Assembly (NCBI GenBank): GCA_022702545.1
Contig: JAHRBC010000004.1
Span: 3,782,001 to 3,846,000, forward strand
Direction of reading: 5' to 3'
DNA from: Phycomyces nitens
Lineage: Eukaryota > Mucoromycota > Mucoromycetes > Mucorales > Phycomycetaceae
DNA: 64,000 nt
The translations under genes and the position numbers were made by a program. Positions 1 through 10,948 of this stretch are shown here, piece after piece; position 1 is the stretch's first letter; each line of letters begins with the position of its first letter. The notes under the pieces are model-generated. The model saw only the letters and a list, made by a program, of their open reading frames with translations, made no database searches and was not told the DNA's origin.

Positions 1-323
1 GTCCGAGGGTGAATCTGACATAGAGACATCTGAAAGTGGTACCAAACGTGTCATCCGTACTGTTCGCCCAGGATGGAGAAGTGATGAGGTAAATAATAAT
101 AAGGCAATAACTGGGTTACGTGTCTGAATTGTTATATAAAATATTAATACTTGTATTTCAGTTTAATAGACTCATCACTATTGTTGACTCTCATGTCCTT
201 GATGGAATGGGTTTGCATTCCCATCAATTCTTGCCTCGGGTTTTTAAGAGTGTGTCAAACTCAGCGGCCCCAAATGACGTGGTTTCCCGCCTCCCACAGT
301 GGGCTTTTAGAAACGATGTATAA
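1..323 (+). CDS. CACTA partner protein (TNPA-like position), C-terminal part, partial at window edge
   Basis: Exon 3 (up to 88) ends with the Trp-Arg-Ser-Asp-Glu stretch before a GTAAAT donor. Exon 4 (162-323) begins after TTTCAG and ends at TAA. It is the same sequence, reversed, as exons 3-4 of the element B copy (14163-14583), and exon 4 is exactly 162 nt in A, B and D. No known domain was recognised. The acidic-to-basic stretch around SEGESD and the conserved Leu-Pro-Gln-Trp-Ala near the C-terminus are family hallmarks. The name rests only on its position beside the transposase, as TNPA sits in plant En/Spm; function is not shown. It converges on the transposase gene with about 130 bp between stops. 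Confidence 0.7.
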
Positions 324-452
324 ATAAAGTTGTTGTTTATATTTTCTCACCCACTTCCCCAAGAACGTAATACCGTCAATATATATAAAGTATATTTTTT
401 GGTGCCTTAATTTTGGTTATCTTTAAAAGAAGAAGATATTTTTTATTTTATA

Positions 453-3400
453 TTAGGCGCAGATTTTTTTGGGAAGAGGGATGACGAGCATTGTTTTCCT
501 ATTAGTTTGAGTGATTTGCTGTCCAATGGCAACTTCTAACAAAATCCTATGCACTGGAAGAATACTGTTCAAGTCATCTGGAGAATGCCTTGGGAGATAC
601 ACCTCAACACCTTCATTCTCTCGCGTTCTATCACAGGTTGTGACAAACCATTTAACAAATGCGAAAACATGTTGATTGTCATGAACCATGCGAGTCGGGT
701 GGAGATCATCAACTGGTGGTGGCACGAACTTGTGTGTAAAGAGATACTGAATCTGGCCTGTATATGCATTTACAACGTCCTCATTGCTGCCAACAAACAG
801 TGCTTGTATAAACGACCCTCCATTTCCTTGTCTGTTTGAACCGCGATATACTTGGCCAAGTAAGTTGATGGACTTCAACTTTGTGATCTCGTTATCAACA
901 AAGGAAAACGGGGAGAAGGCGTGCTGATAGCTGGTAAGACTGGGAAGGTCATAAGCATGCTTATAATAATCCAGCAAATGTGGATAATCGATATCACCAA
1001 TTAATGTTTTCATTCCAACTTGCAGAGGAAAAGCCGAAGGAGGAAGAGGCTCGTTACCCTTTGCAGAATCCATTGTGGTCAGAGAAGCATTTACAAAATC
1101 TTGCAAGTTGAACTGAGGATGATTGATTGGCGAAGTTGTGGCTGGAAGTGTGGGTGTAGATACGAGCTTGGCAAAGACAGAAGAGAATGGGATCTTACTG
1201 GAGTATCCAAGGACTGCTTGCACATAATCGGCCTTGTATGCTTCTTCTACGAAATTCCTCATGTAAGTTGCCTCAAAACTATCCTTTCTGTTAGTGCTCA
1301 CGTTCTTTAGCAAACCGTTGTATCGCTCAAACCCAAAGAGCCAATAGCCATACACTGGTCCAAAATCACGAATAGTCTCGCGAAGATGGAGGTGCAGATG
1401 CATATTGCAGGTGAGGACACTAGGAGGGTAAAGACGCTCGCACTTTTGACAGAATTTTTCAAGGTAGTCATGGGCATCGTCAAGTTCTTCAAATGATAGG
1501 GATGGCTTTACAAGGAGACGGCAGGCATCGACAAAGTCCATCCAGTTTCTGAACTTGTCATCATTGAGAACATCTTTCAACAAGACGGGAGAGTACACCA
1601 GCACCCAGGACTTCCATTCGTCAGCTTTCATAAATGAAAATCCCTTTCCAATTTTCGCTGTTAATGAAGTGTATGAAGCTGGCAGGATCATTGTCTTGGC
1701 GATTTGCTCCATGTCATTAAGTTGTCCATTATTAATATCGCCACCAGCGATCCACTTGTCCACCATCCTCTTCGCCGTACCCAAGAATAAGTTGTGCATG
1801 GGATCAATGATCGTTCCACGTACTAGATCAAAGTATCCAAGGCGATGCAACTGCGACCATCGAACACCATTTTCGACCTCCAGCTGATGCCTTTCTGAGG
1901 GCGTACTTGCACTCTTCCACACCTCAGCATGCACCCTGTTTTCCACACCATTACGAATAGACCACTGCGAATAGTCGAAACCACGGAAATCCACACCGCT
2001 TGTCCCAGCAAGACGACTGAATTGACGGCTGCATTTGTAGCAGGCGTTAGTGCTATTGTGGGACGTAAATCCGCTTGTTTTTCTGGCTGCTGGAATATCA
2101 CATGCCACCATAAGGAGCGCAGCACGGACAGTTGTTCCAGATCCACATTCAAAGGTTGGAATCGTCATTCCAACGTACAACTGCTCAAGGTCATCCACCA
2201 ACGGCTTGAGATAGTTGTTGATCTCATAAGATTTGGGTTCCTTTGGTCCAGGCATTAACCCAACCAAGACGACGTTCTCTGGTTTGAATCTTTCATCTCT
2301 GGGCAAGTTGTTGATTGCCAAATATATAGCACCAGAGGAGTGTGTTACACCATCGAACGGCTGAAACCAGTCGATGTTTAGAGTCAACAGAAGAGAACGA
2401 GGGCGGGCAACAAATGAAAGACCATCACTGTCTTTCAACTCCTTCCACATCTTGCCATCGTAAATGTCGCACATGGTGTCTGTCACCTTCAGCTCGTCGT
2501 TCCAGACGCCGATCTTCTGCTCGAAACCAGGACGAAGAAAGAGAACCTTGAGTGCATCTTTGATGGACTGATACACAAAGATTTTCTTTGGCACCATGGC
2601 ACCAGACGTCGACTTCTTTGTCAGCTCACAGTTACAAGTTATATTTGCGCCTATTTTCACAGAGCTGCAGAGAGGGGGAACAGAAATAGATTCTTCGTAT
2701 ATTTGATGACAATCTGGACATGACACGAATCGTTTGATATCTTTGGTGATATCACTAAAACCCGTCATCTTCTGAAGACCAGCAAGACTTGTTGGGAGCT
2801 GAAAGTCTTGTCCGTAGACTGTCAAGAGCTCATTGACAAACTGGATCAATACAACGGCGCCCTTGTTGACTGCATAACGGGATGCAAAAAGAACAACGAA
2901 AATGGCAATGGCCCTGTGCACTGGATTTTCGGGCATACCAGGAGCACCAAAGGGTTCTGTTTTAAAAAAGGAAAATTATTAACACTCAATTTTGGCATGC
3001 TTCTTTATGATAGTTATTCAATACTGACCTTCGCCGTTGAACTCCTCAACATCAATCTCCTCGACATCACTCTCCACATTGTCGCCATTGTTGCTGTCAT
3101 TGACAATCTCGGTGTCATCGCAATTGACCTCATTGTCAACCAAATCATCGTCAGACATCGGGACGGAATCCAAAAAGGTAGGTTGGCCTGACCGCCCATT
3201 GTTTCCATGGATTCAGATTCAAACATCGGGATTGCTACAAATATGGAATAGATTAGTTTATTGCCCTTAAACTGGTTTTCAAATAAATATTTTTTACCCT
3301 CAACATCAACATCCATAATGACACTTTGTGTGCCTGAGGTTCAATTAAAGAATAATGGTTATTATTGCGCAGTAAATATAAAATTAATACATACTACTCT

Positions 3401-3539
3401 CAGTTCGTCCAGCCTCTTCAATTCTTGCTCTTTTGGCATGACGCTGATAATTGCGTCTGGATACCATAGAGAACCCTTCTTGGTTACCATTGCATTTGTT
3501 ACAGTAACAGGCAGTGTTGTTTTGGGAAGCAGAAGACAT
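453..3539 (-). pseudogene. CACTA transposase (Tnp2/Transposase_21 type), element A, frameshifted
   Basis: Four exons on minus: 3395-3539, 3298-3333, 3029-3234, 453-2956, with the same boundaries as the intact element B gene. Exon 1 carries a CYCNKC cluster followed by a His, a possible zinc-binding DNA-contact module. Exon 3 is acidic. The large exon has the Tnp2 core with LNIDWFQPF, VACDIPAARK, IIDPMHNLFLG and GFERYNG. Exon 3 is 206 nt instead of 207: a T6 run in B is T5 here (near 3174-3178), so the N-terminal zinc and acidic region goes out of frame with the catalytic exon. Use of an internal Met in the large exon could still give an 827-residue core protein. Transposase identity is confident; pseudogene status depends on the exon model. 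Confidence 0.8.
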
Positions 3540-3781
3540 ATTTTGTGTGATTCGATTGTAAGATAAAAAAGGAAACAAGTGCTTCATATGTTTTATTTGC
3601 TGTCAATTTATAGACAAAAAAAAACTATTGTATTTTACTTGTTTGCCCGAACCAATAGGATCTGTTAAAAAGTCTTTTTTTATTTGAATAAAAAAAATCT
3701 TCTGAGTTGAAAAAAAGGCCTATATTTCCTACACCTTCAAGTACTCTTGGTGCACTAGTAATCCAGCCCATTTTTCCAGTG

Positions 3782-4147
3782 TAAAGATAAAAGAGATTAT
3801 ATGAACAAATCCAGAAAAGTGTCAATGAACAAGAAGTATAAAATATGGGGGGTAAGCTGGAAAGAATTATCGAAGTGTGAACAATGGAATGGGTAAAGGT
3901 AAAAATGTCAAGGTAAATTGAAGTGAGGGGAAATAATCTTTAAAGATAAAAAGGGAAAAAGAATTGAGACAATATTCTGGACAAGAAATCCGGAAATTAG
4001 GGATAACTTCAGGTCCCGCTGAAGTTCTGACGATGGTAGTGACGGTTAGTTGTGACGTAGCACTCTTTCTTGGTGGGGCCCTTAGTGACGTCACGGGATT
4101 TCTGCTAGTTTTGTGGTACAGCTGGCAAATCTACAACACCTGTGTCA
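3782..4147 (-). repeat. LTR fragment (stack position L1), cut by CACTA A
   Basis: Reverse-complement match to the LTR at 28724-29463, about 350 bp long and visibly very similar. It ends ...CACCTGTGTCA at 4147 and is cut at 3781/3782 by CACTA A; the rest should lie left of the window. It is separated by CAAT (4148-4151) from the next LTR. No coding sequence seen. Confidence 0.8.
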
Positions 4148-4151
4148 CAAT

Positions 4152-4264
4152 TGACGCGTGTGGTACTTTGTTGTGTGTAGGAGGTGGACAAGAAAAGAAA
4201 GGTATGGGTAGTAATATGGATTGAAATCCGGAATGGAGGAAGAATAGGTTCGAAAAGGGGGAAA
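4152..4264 (-). repeat. LTR (stack position L2), first piece
   Basis: Begins TGACGCGTGTGG and is interrupted at 4264/4265 by CACTA D. Removing D and B with one copy of each 3-bp duplication joins this piece to 10618-10706 and 16987-17766. The result is about 980 bp, close to the 979 bp of the LTR at 29470-30448, to which it appears related. Confidence 0.7.
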
Positions 4265-4506
4265 CACTGGAAAAACTCCCAAATTTAGCATTGTATCAAT
4301 GTGGCAAAAGGGTAGTGGAAATATAGAGCTTTTTTTCATCTCAGATATTTTTTTTACTTCAAATAAAAAGTGTAATTCTAATCCATCCTATTGGTTCGGG
4401 CAAAAGATTAAAAAACAATAGCTTTTTTTTCATCTATAAAATGACAGCAAATTAAAATATGTAGCACTTGTTTCCTTTTTTATCTCACAATCGAATCATA
4501 TAAACA

Positions 4507-7500
4507 ATGTCTTCTATTTCCGCTCTTAACAACACTGCCTGTTACTGCAACAAATGCAACAACAACCAGCAAGGATTCTCTATTGTATCCAAGCGCACTT
4601 CCCAGCGTCATGCCAAAAGAGCAAGATTTGAAGAAGTCTTGGATTTTGAAAACAGTATGTTATTTTCAATATTAATTTTATCTTTGCTGCGCAATAATAA
4701 CCATTAGCCTTTAATTGAACTCAGGCACACAAAGTGCCGTGATGGACGTTGATGTTGAGGGTAAAAAATATTTATTTGAAAACCAGTACAGGGCAATAAA
4801 CTAATGTATTCTATATTTGTAGCAATCCCGACCTCTCAATCCGAATCCATGGAAACGGATGGTCAGGTCGGCCTACCATTTTTGGATTCCGTCCCGATGT
4901 CTGACGATGATTCAGTTGACAATGAGGCCAATGGCGATGGCGCCGAAATCACCGATGACTCTGACAATGACAGCGATGATGAAGCCGATGATGAAGAGAT
5001 TGAGGTCGAGGAGTTTGACAGTGAAGGTCAGTATAGAATAGCTACAATACAAAAGCAAGCAAAAATTGAGTGTTAATAATTTTCCTTTTTAAATAATAGA
5101 CCCTTTTGCTACTCCTGGTATGCCCGAAAACCCAGTGCACAGGGCAATTGCCATTTTCGTTGTTCTGTTTGCATCCCGTTATGTGGTCGATAAGGGTGCT
5201 GTTGTCTTGATTGAGTTCATCAACAAACTCTTGACGATTTACGGACAGGACTTCCAATTGCCTTCAAGCCTTTCTGGTCTCCAAAGCATGACGGGTTTCA
5301 CTGCCTTGACCAAGGGTGTAAAGAGATTCGTTGTGTGCCAGGATTGCCACACGGTTTATGAGGAAGCTGGGTCTGCTCCCCTTCAGTGCAGTTCCGCCAA
5401 GCTCGGTTCCGTTTCTCCATGTGGTTGCCAATTGATGAAGCAATCATCATCTGGTGCTTTAGTCCCAAAACGTCAATACAACTACCAGTCCGTCAAGCAG
5501 GCGTTGAGAGTCCTTTTCCTCCGCCCGGATTTCGAAAGCAAGATCAGACAATGGAACCAGGAGTTGAAGATCGTTGATAAAATGTGCGACGTTTATGATG
5601 GTGCGATGTGGAAGGGGTTGAAGGACAAGAACGGCGTTCCCTTTGTTGAAGACTCGCGCTCACTCATGTTGACTCTCAACATTGATTGGTTTCAGCCATT
5701 CGATGGTATCAGCCATTCCTCTGGAGCAATTTACCTCGCAATCAACAATTTGCCTCGAGAGGATAGGTTCAAGGCAGAGAACGTGATTCTTGTTGGTCTG
5801 ATGCCTGGGCCAAAAGAACCAAGATCAGAGGAGATTAACAACTACCTCAAGCCCTTGGTCGACGAGTTGGAGCAGCTGTATGTTGGAATGGCCATTCCAA
5901 GTTATGAAAACCCAAGTGGAGTAACTGTCCGTGCTGCACTCTTCATGGTTGCATGTGATATCCCTGCCGCCAGGAAAACCAGTGGATTCACGTCTCATAA
6001 CAGTACCCATGCATGCTACAAATGCAGTCGTAGTTTCTCTCGCTTGGAAGGGACAAACAATGTCGATTTTCGTGGTTTTGATTTCTGTGCGTGGAGACTT
6101 GCAAATGGTGCTCAAAACCGGGTGCATGCTGAGGAGTGGAAGAGTGCAAGTACGCCCTCAGAAAGGCATCAGCTGGAGGTCGAAAATGGTGTTCGATGGT
6201 CGCAGTTGCATCGCCTTGGATACTTTGATCTAGTACGTGGAACGATCATTGATCCCATGCACAACCTATTCCTGGGAACGGCGAAGAGGATGGTCGAGAC
6301 GTGGACTGCCAGTGGTCTGATCACAGACAACAATCTTCGTGAGATGCAGAGGGTGGCAGAGACCATGGTGTTGCCTGCGGATTACGCAGTGTTGAAGACG
6401 AAGATTGGGAAGGGATTTCCCCATATGAAGGCCGACGAGTGGAAATCCTGGGTGCTTGTTTACTCCCCTACTCTGTTGAAGACCGTTCTCCCTGCTGCCA
6501 AGTTCAAGAATTGGATTAGCTTTGTCGACGCCTGCCGCCTCTTGATAAAGCCAGCCATCACTTTTGACGAACTTGATGAAGCCCATAGTCACCTGGAGAA
6601 ATTTGGTCAAGCCTGCGAACAACAATACCCACACACTGTCCTCACCTGCAATATGCACCTACACCTCCATCTTCGCGAGACCATTCGTGATTTTGGACCA
6701 GTGTACGGCTATTGGCTCTTTGGGTTTGAGAGATACAATGGGTTGTTGAAGAACATCGAGACAAACAGAAGAGACGGGTTCGAGTCAACATTTATGAAAA
6801 CATTTGTCCAGAATTCGTACAAGGAGGACTATACGAATGCCATCCTCAAGTCATCAGTATCTGCTCCTTTCCTTCCTCTCTTAGCCAAACTTTCTTCGTC
6901 CTTTGCCACCTTGTCTCCACCTGCACCTGCACCTGCACCAACACGACGCCCATTCCGAATTCAAAATTTTGTGGATGCATCCCAAGATTCCGAATTCCCG
7001 ATCAAGGGTAATGAGCCTCTTCCACCCTCTGCGTTTCCTCTCCAAGCTAGGCCAGCAACAGCAATGAGTGATGGCGACTATCCTCATTTGTTGGAGTATT
7101 ATAAGGATACTTATGACATTTCTGAGCTGGAGAGCTATCAATACGCCACTTCTTCTTTGCTGTTTGTCGACAATCAGATAACAAAGATAAAGTCAATCAA
7201 TCTTCTTGGGCAGATCTATCATGGTCACAATGGCTCTGGCAAGGGTGGATCATATATTCAAGCTTTGTTTGGCACTAGTACGGGTGAGAACCAGACTGCA
7301 TATACTGGACAAATACAGTATATGTTTGTCCACAACTTTACGCCGCCTCTCTCTGCCTCTGTTCGTCCAAATCGCCAATCATATCAAAGTCAGCATGTTT
7401 TCGCCTTTGTGAGATGGTATGGTGTGTCCTATGATCGTTCGCGTGAGGATGAAGGTGTTGATATATGTTTGCCCGGCTTTTCTCCCCCCAGTCATGAGTG

Positions 7501-7612
7501 CATCTTGCCAGTGCATCGCCTTCTTTTAGAAGTTGCGACTGCCACGCACACAAGCCGAAATGGCGTGAAGAGGATGCTGGTCATCCCTTTGCCCAAAAAG
7601 CTTTGCATATAA
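4507..7612 (+). CDS. CACTA transposase, Tnp2/Transposase_21 type, intact (966 aa)
   Basis: Catalyses excision and insertion of the element through its terminal CACTG repeats (family knowledge). Exons 4507-4654, 4725-4760, 4823-5026 and 5100-7612 give 2901 nt in one frame. The start is the ATG before the CYCNKC...H cluster in exon 1, a possible zinc-binding module. Exon 3 is Asp/Glu-rich. The large exon holds LNIDWFQPF, VACDIPAARK and FERYNG, whose Asp, Asp and Glu are the likely catalytic triad, plus IDPMHNLFLG and HLHLHLRET. TATA-like TCTATAAAATGAC precedes the start by about 75 bp. No stops or frameshifts are seen. It converges on the partner gene, stops about 124 bp apart. Confidence 0.92.
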
Positions 7613-7736
7613 TAAATAAATAAATATCTTTTCTCTTTCATAAAAAAAAACAAACAGAAATAGCATTGCCTTTATAAATGTTGTCAAAACGTAATGCGTG
7701 TCAAAAAAAATAGATGGATAGATAAAAAATATTTTA

Positions 7737-8919
7737 TTAAAGCCCATGTCTAAGAGCCCACTGAGGAAGACTGGGATTAAAATTAGTCGGGACTGCCACG
7801 TCCACAGTTCTGGCATAAACCCTTGACAACATTTGATGAGCATTTGCTCCAAGTTGGAGATCAACGAATCTGTCAACGACTTGGATGAATCGGTTAAACT
7901 ATCAATTGCGCATCAGTAATCTACAGTCATTCAATATACTATTTATAATCAGCTCAACAACTCACTTCATTGCTTCTCCAACTTGGGCGAATTGTGCGAA
8001 CCACACGTCTTCTTCCTGCTTCAGAGACTTCGTCATCTGATTCTCCCTCGGACATTGCTCCCTTTTGGAGTGCACCTATGCAGTTCCAACCCATCTCCTG
8101 GTTGATCTCAGCCCTGTTATTGTCATATGCTGCCAAACGACGAGCATAGTTCTACAAATATTATTATTAATATGTGTTTAATAGATTTTTAATATATTGC
8201 AAACAACTTACTTCGTTTGCACGACCAGATCTTCGTGAACGTCTGTTCAACGCAGCCCTCACAGCAGGAGACTCTCTCACTTTTCGGCATCTACTAATGA
8301 AATTCTTGTGGAGCCTCTCACGAAGATCCTTTTGCCTCATTCCGTCGCCAGCAAACTTGCGCCCCAGGTAGACGAGCATTCGATCAACCAACTCCTTGTT
8401 GGGAGTCACGTTGAAGTGAACATCGGTGTTCCACCTGGGCTTATCGTTGTTGGCCTCTACTTCTGCTGGGACAGTTGACCGAAACTTTGGATTCCACATG
8501 AATTTGCGGATCGCAGCCTAATAATATATAAAAGTTAACAAACTGATAGTATAGTCTTTGCTCTTTAGTATAATACTTACATAAACCTCTGTGGAAACTC
8601 TCTTGCTGGGGTTTGACAAAGCAATGGGATCCGTCACAACAACATTGCTAGTTGCACTGGTGGAGGCAACAGGAGCAGCAGGAGCAGCAGGAGCAGCAGG
8701 AGCAGCCTCAACGAAATTATCAATGGCAGTGATAGTCTCACGGTTTCCTACAATAATGACACCAAGTCTGGAATCCATCGTTACAAGTCTGGCGTTTGAT
8801 GTCACCATCTCGCCTTCCATAATGGTCATCTTGTTCTCCATGGCAACAAGCTTTTCCAATATCAGATCCATGTCAGCAGTAGCAGGACGAGGAGCAATTG
8901 TTCTTCTTTGGTTAACCAT
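7737..8919 (-). CDS. CACTA partner protein (TNPA-like position), intact
   Basis: Exons on minus: 8581-8919, 8212-8517, 7966-8151, 7737-7898 (339, 306, 186, 162 nt). All three introns have GT...AG ends and keep the frame. Starts MVNQRRTIAPRP. A predicted coiled-coil stretch (LEKLVAMENKMTIMEGEM) follows, then an Ala/Pro linker, a conserved central block with PRWNTDV and LPQWAL near the C-terminus. Exons 2-4 have exactly the same lengths as in element B although the residues differ widely, which argues for a selected protein. By position it may be the DNA-binding or regulatory partner of the transposase, as TNPA is in En/Spm, but no known domain was recognised. Confidence 0.8.
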
Positions 8920-9358
8920 TTTCTAGAATATGGTAAAGTATATTTCGATTATAATTATTAGTTTTTGTTCAATTGAAATAAAAATAAATATAATATACGT
9001 ACAAAAACTGTTTGAGTGGGTGGGTGAGTAAGTGTGTGTGTGTGTGGGTTGTTGTAAAAGTAAGAGAGGTTGAATACTATCAAAAAGGCCGTTATATATA
9101 GGCATTTTGAATGACTATAAAGATGTTCCTCTATTGTCTTGAAGCACTGAGATGCAAATCGGCCTTGATATTGTTTTTGGGCTCAATCCATCACACCTTC
9201 CGCAGCATGTTTCAAAGGTGAAAAAATTTTCAGATTCTCTCCTTTTTCTTTGGTTCCCTTTATTTTTCCTTTTGCTTGCTTTTTTGATATCGGCGCCTTT
9301 CTCTGGTAAGACATTTTTTATACCTCTTTATACACACAAATTAACCTCTTTTTCATAG
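8920..9358. promoter_or_regulatory. Divergent promoter region between partner gene and third gene, element D
   Basis: About 440 bp between the partner start (8919, minus) and the third-gene start (9359, plus). Contains a GT-rich run (9030-9050), TTATATATAGG at about 9091-9101 and a candidate 5' leader ending in a GTAAGA donor near 9305 with TTTCATAG just before the ATG. The arrangement recurs in B (15329-15766) and in G. Promoter activity is inferred. Confidence 0.45.
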
Positions 9359-10093
9359 ATGTGCGCTCCCATTGCAACTCATCCTTTCCACAATGGCCAT
9401 CTAGACAAATACTCACTGGCCGCATTCACTGGTACCATCATCTTGATAAAAATTATTTTCACTTCTCTCTCAGATTAGCCAAACAACTTATATAAGGATG
9501 CCATCGGCACCAGGTAAAAAAATTTCTTTCAATCATACTTGTTCCCTCTCTGACTCTATTCCATTGTAGACTGCCCTGTCTATTCACGCCATCGGCCTCC
9601 TCCATCATTCGCGATTGTAATCATAAAGGTAATATTCTTTATAAATCTCTTTTTGCTTATTCAAAATATTATTCAGACTATTTATTAATAATTATTATTA
9701 TGTGTTTTATAGGCTCCTTTGGTCTTTCTTTGCACACCATGCCCCCTACTTTGATAACCCATTTGGCTCCTGGTATGTAAATTAAATATATCATCACTCT
9801 GTTCACCCATATTAATTTTTATTCCCTTTTTTATAGTAAAACCCGCCACACAGCCCATCCAGCCTTACAATTCAAGTCCCCTTTGCCCACTCTTGCCCAT
9901 CTCTTGCAATGTAAGTATCTTTTGTCACACAAAAATTTCCTCTTTGTATCCCATATCAATAACACTTCTTTATCTTTTACAGAACACTCCCGCAGCCCAA
10001 AAAATCGTTGGATATTCATATTTTTGCAGGTATTTTTTATGTAGAAAAATATTCCATCCAAATAGCAGCAAGCAACCGGGTAGAAACGGCTAG
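9359..10093 (+). pseudogene. Third CACTA gene (ORF3), element D copy, nonsense codon in exon 2
   Basis: Exons 9359-9431, 9474-9513, 9570-9628, 9713-9772, 9837-9910 and 9983-10093 have lengths 73, 40, 59, 60, 74 and 111 nt, identical to the B copy, and all junctions are GT...AG. Codon 26 is TAG where B and G have TGG. The rest of the frame is kept, including HTMPPTLITHLAP and GYSYFCRYFLCRK. No domain is recognised. It was not obvious as a gene because the longest exon is 111 nt. The nonsense codon makes this copy probably non-functional. Confidence 0.65.
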
Positions 10094-10614
10094 GCATAGG
10101 AATAGGCGTAATAGTAGACCCTGAACCTAGAAACATTCTATTCTTTCTAATAAAAATAAAAACGTAAAACATTACCAATCAATTATAAACGGGAAATCAA
10201 ATAATGGGTGATATATTACTGGTGAAGAAGGATAAAGAAGCTTTCAATCCATTCATTTAATTGGCTTTCATGAAGAGTATGCTCAATATTTTCGATAAAT
10301 ACACGACCATGTATTTTCATGAATATATGATTCTCCCAATATTTCCAGGTCCATAAATACGGCACCAAAATAGAACCGTACTTTTAAATATTTCTTTTTG
10401 TTTTTCCAGATCAGATCAGTACACCGAAAGTGCTAACAGCCCTCACCTGCGGCACATTATTTCAAAAATCCACTACTAGATAGCACGTCAACGAGATAGC
10501 TGACAAGGTAGCTTGTCTCATAGTCGGAAAAAAAACCACCCTATGTTAAAACATCGCTTTATAGTACAGCATTGCCACTTTTACGTTATTGGAATTTCTT
10601 TATTTTTTGCAGTG
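10094..10614. other. Right subterminal region of element D
   Basis: About 520 bp without a gene. The first part (to about 10220) matches B and G closely; the rest is specific to D up to the terminal ...GCAGTG. No clear repeats beyond the terminal sequence were recognised. Confidence 0.5.
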
Positions 10615-10706
10615 AAACGGGTACAAATAAGATAGTCGCTTTGTTACCAAAGTGACTACAAGAACAGGAATAAGAAATGCTTTCACAAAAGTGAGAGCAA
10701 AGGGGA
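10615..10706 (-). repeat. LTR (stack position L2), middle piece between CACTA D and B
   Basis: Only 92 bp separate the two CACTA insertions. It starts with the AAA duplication of D and ends with the GGA duplication of B (10704-10706). No gene. It is read as the middle of the LTR that begins at 4152 and ends at 17766. Confidence 0.6.
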
Positions 10707-10740
10707 CACTGGAAAAATGGGCTGGATTACTAGTGCACCA
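10707..10740 (+). repeat. Left terminal inverted repeat of CACTA B
   Basis: Matches the inverse of 16950-16983 at most positions over about 30 bp: CACTGGAAAAA, then GGGCT, then GATTAC/GATTAC and AGTGC. CACTG is an accepted variant of the CACTA terminus. Confidence 0.85.
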
Positions 10741-10948
10741 AGAGTACTTTAAGGTGTAGGAAATATAGGCCTTTTTTTCAACTCAGAAGATTTTTTTTAT
10801 TCAAATAAAAAAAGACTTTTTAACAGATCCTATTGGTTCGGGCAAACAAGTAAAATACAATAGTTTTTTTTTGTCTATAAATTGACAGCAAATAAAACAT
10901 ATGAAGCACTTGTTTCCTTTTTTATCTTACAATCGAATCACACAAAAT

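Larger units (their letters stand above)
1..3781 (-). mobile_element. CACTA-type DNA transposon A (left part outside window)
   Basis: Terminal end at 3781 reads ...TTTTTCCAGTG, the inverse of the CACTGGAAAAATGGG left end of element B. The interior is a nearly exact reverse complement of the transposase half of B: transposase on minus, partner gene converging on plus. The copy entered an LTR whose fragment continues at 3782, and the related LTR at 28724 runs uninterrupted through the equivalent site. The left end lies outside the window, so the target duplication cannot be checked. The third gene expected in the missing half is not visible. Confidence 0.9.
4265..10614 (+). mobile_element. CACTA-type DNA transposon D, complete (6350 bp)
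   Basis: Left end CACTGGAAAAACTCCC at 4265; right end ...TATTTTTTGCAGTG at 10614 (inverse CACTGCAAAAAATA). It is flanked by AAA on both sides (4262-4264 and 10615-10617), a 3-bp target duplication as expected for CACTA elements. Gene order is transposase (+), partner protein (-), third gene (+). The transposase is fully open, so the copy may be autonomous, but the third gene has a nonsense codon. The terminal repeats are less alike than those of B. It belongs to a different subfamily from A and B, sharing its left end with F. Confidence 0.9.

Noticed and set aside
9152..9358. 68-residue open frame starting MQIGLDIVFG upstream of the third gene in D
   Set aside because: The B copy differs by one base in the AAAAAATTT run, which breaks the frame, and a donor/acceptor pair fits a leader exon better. 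Treated as promoter or leader.
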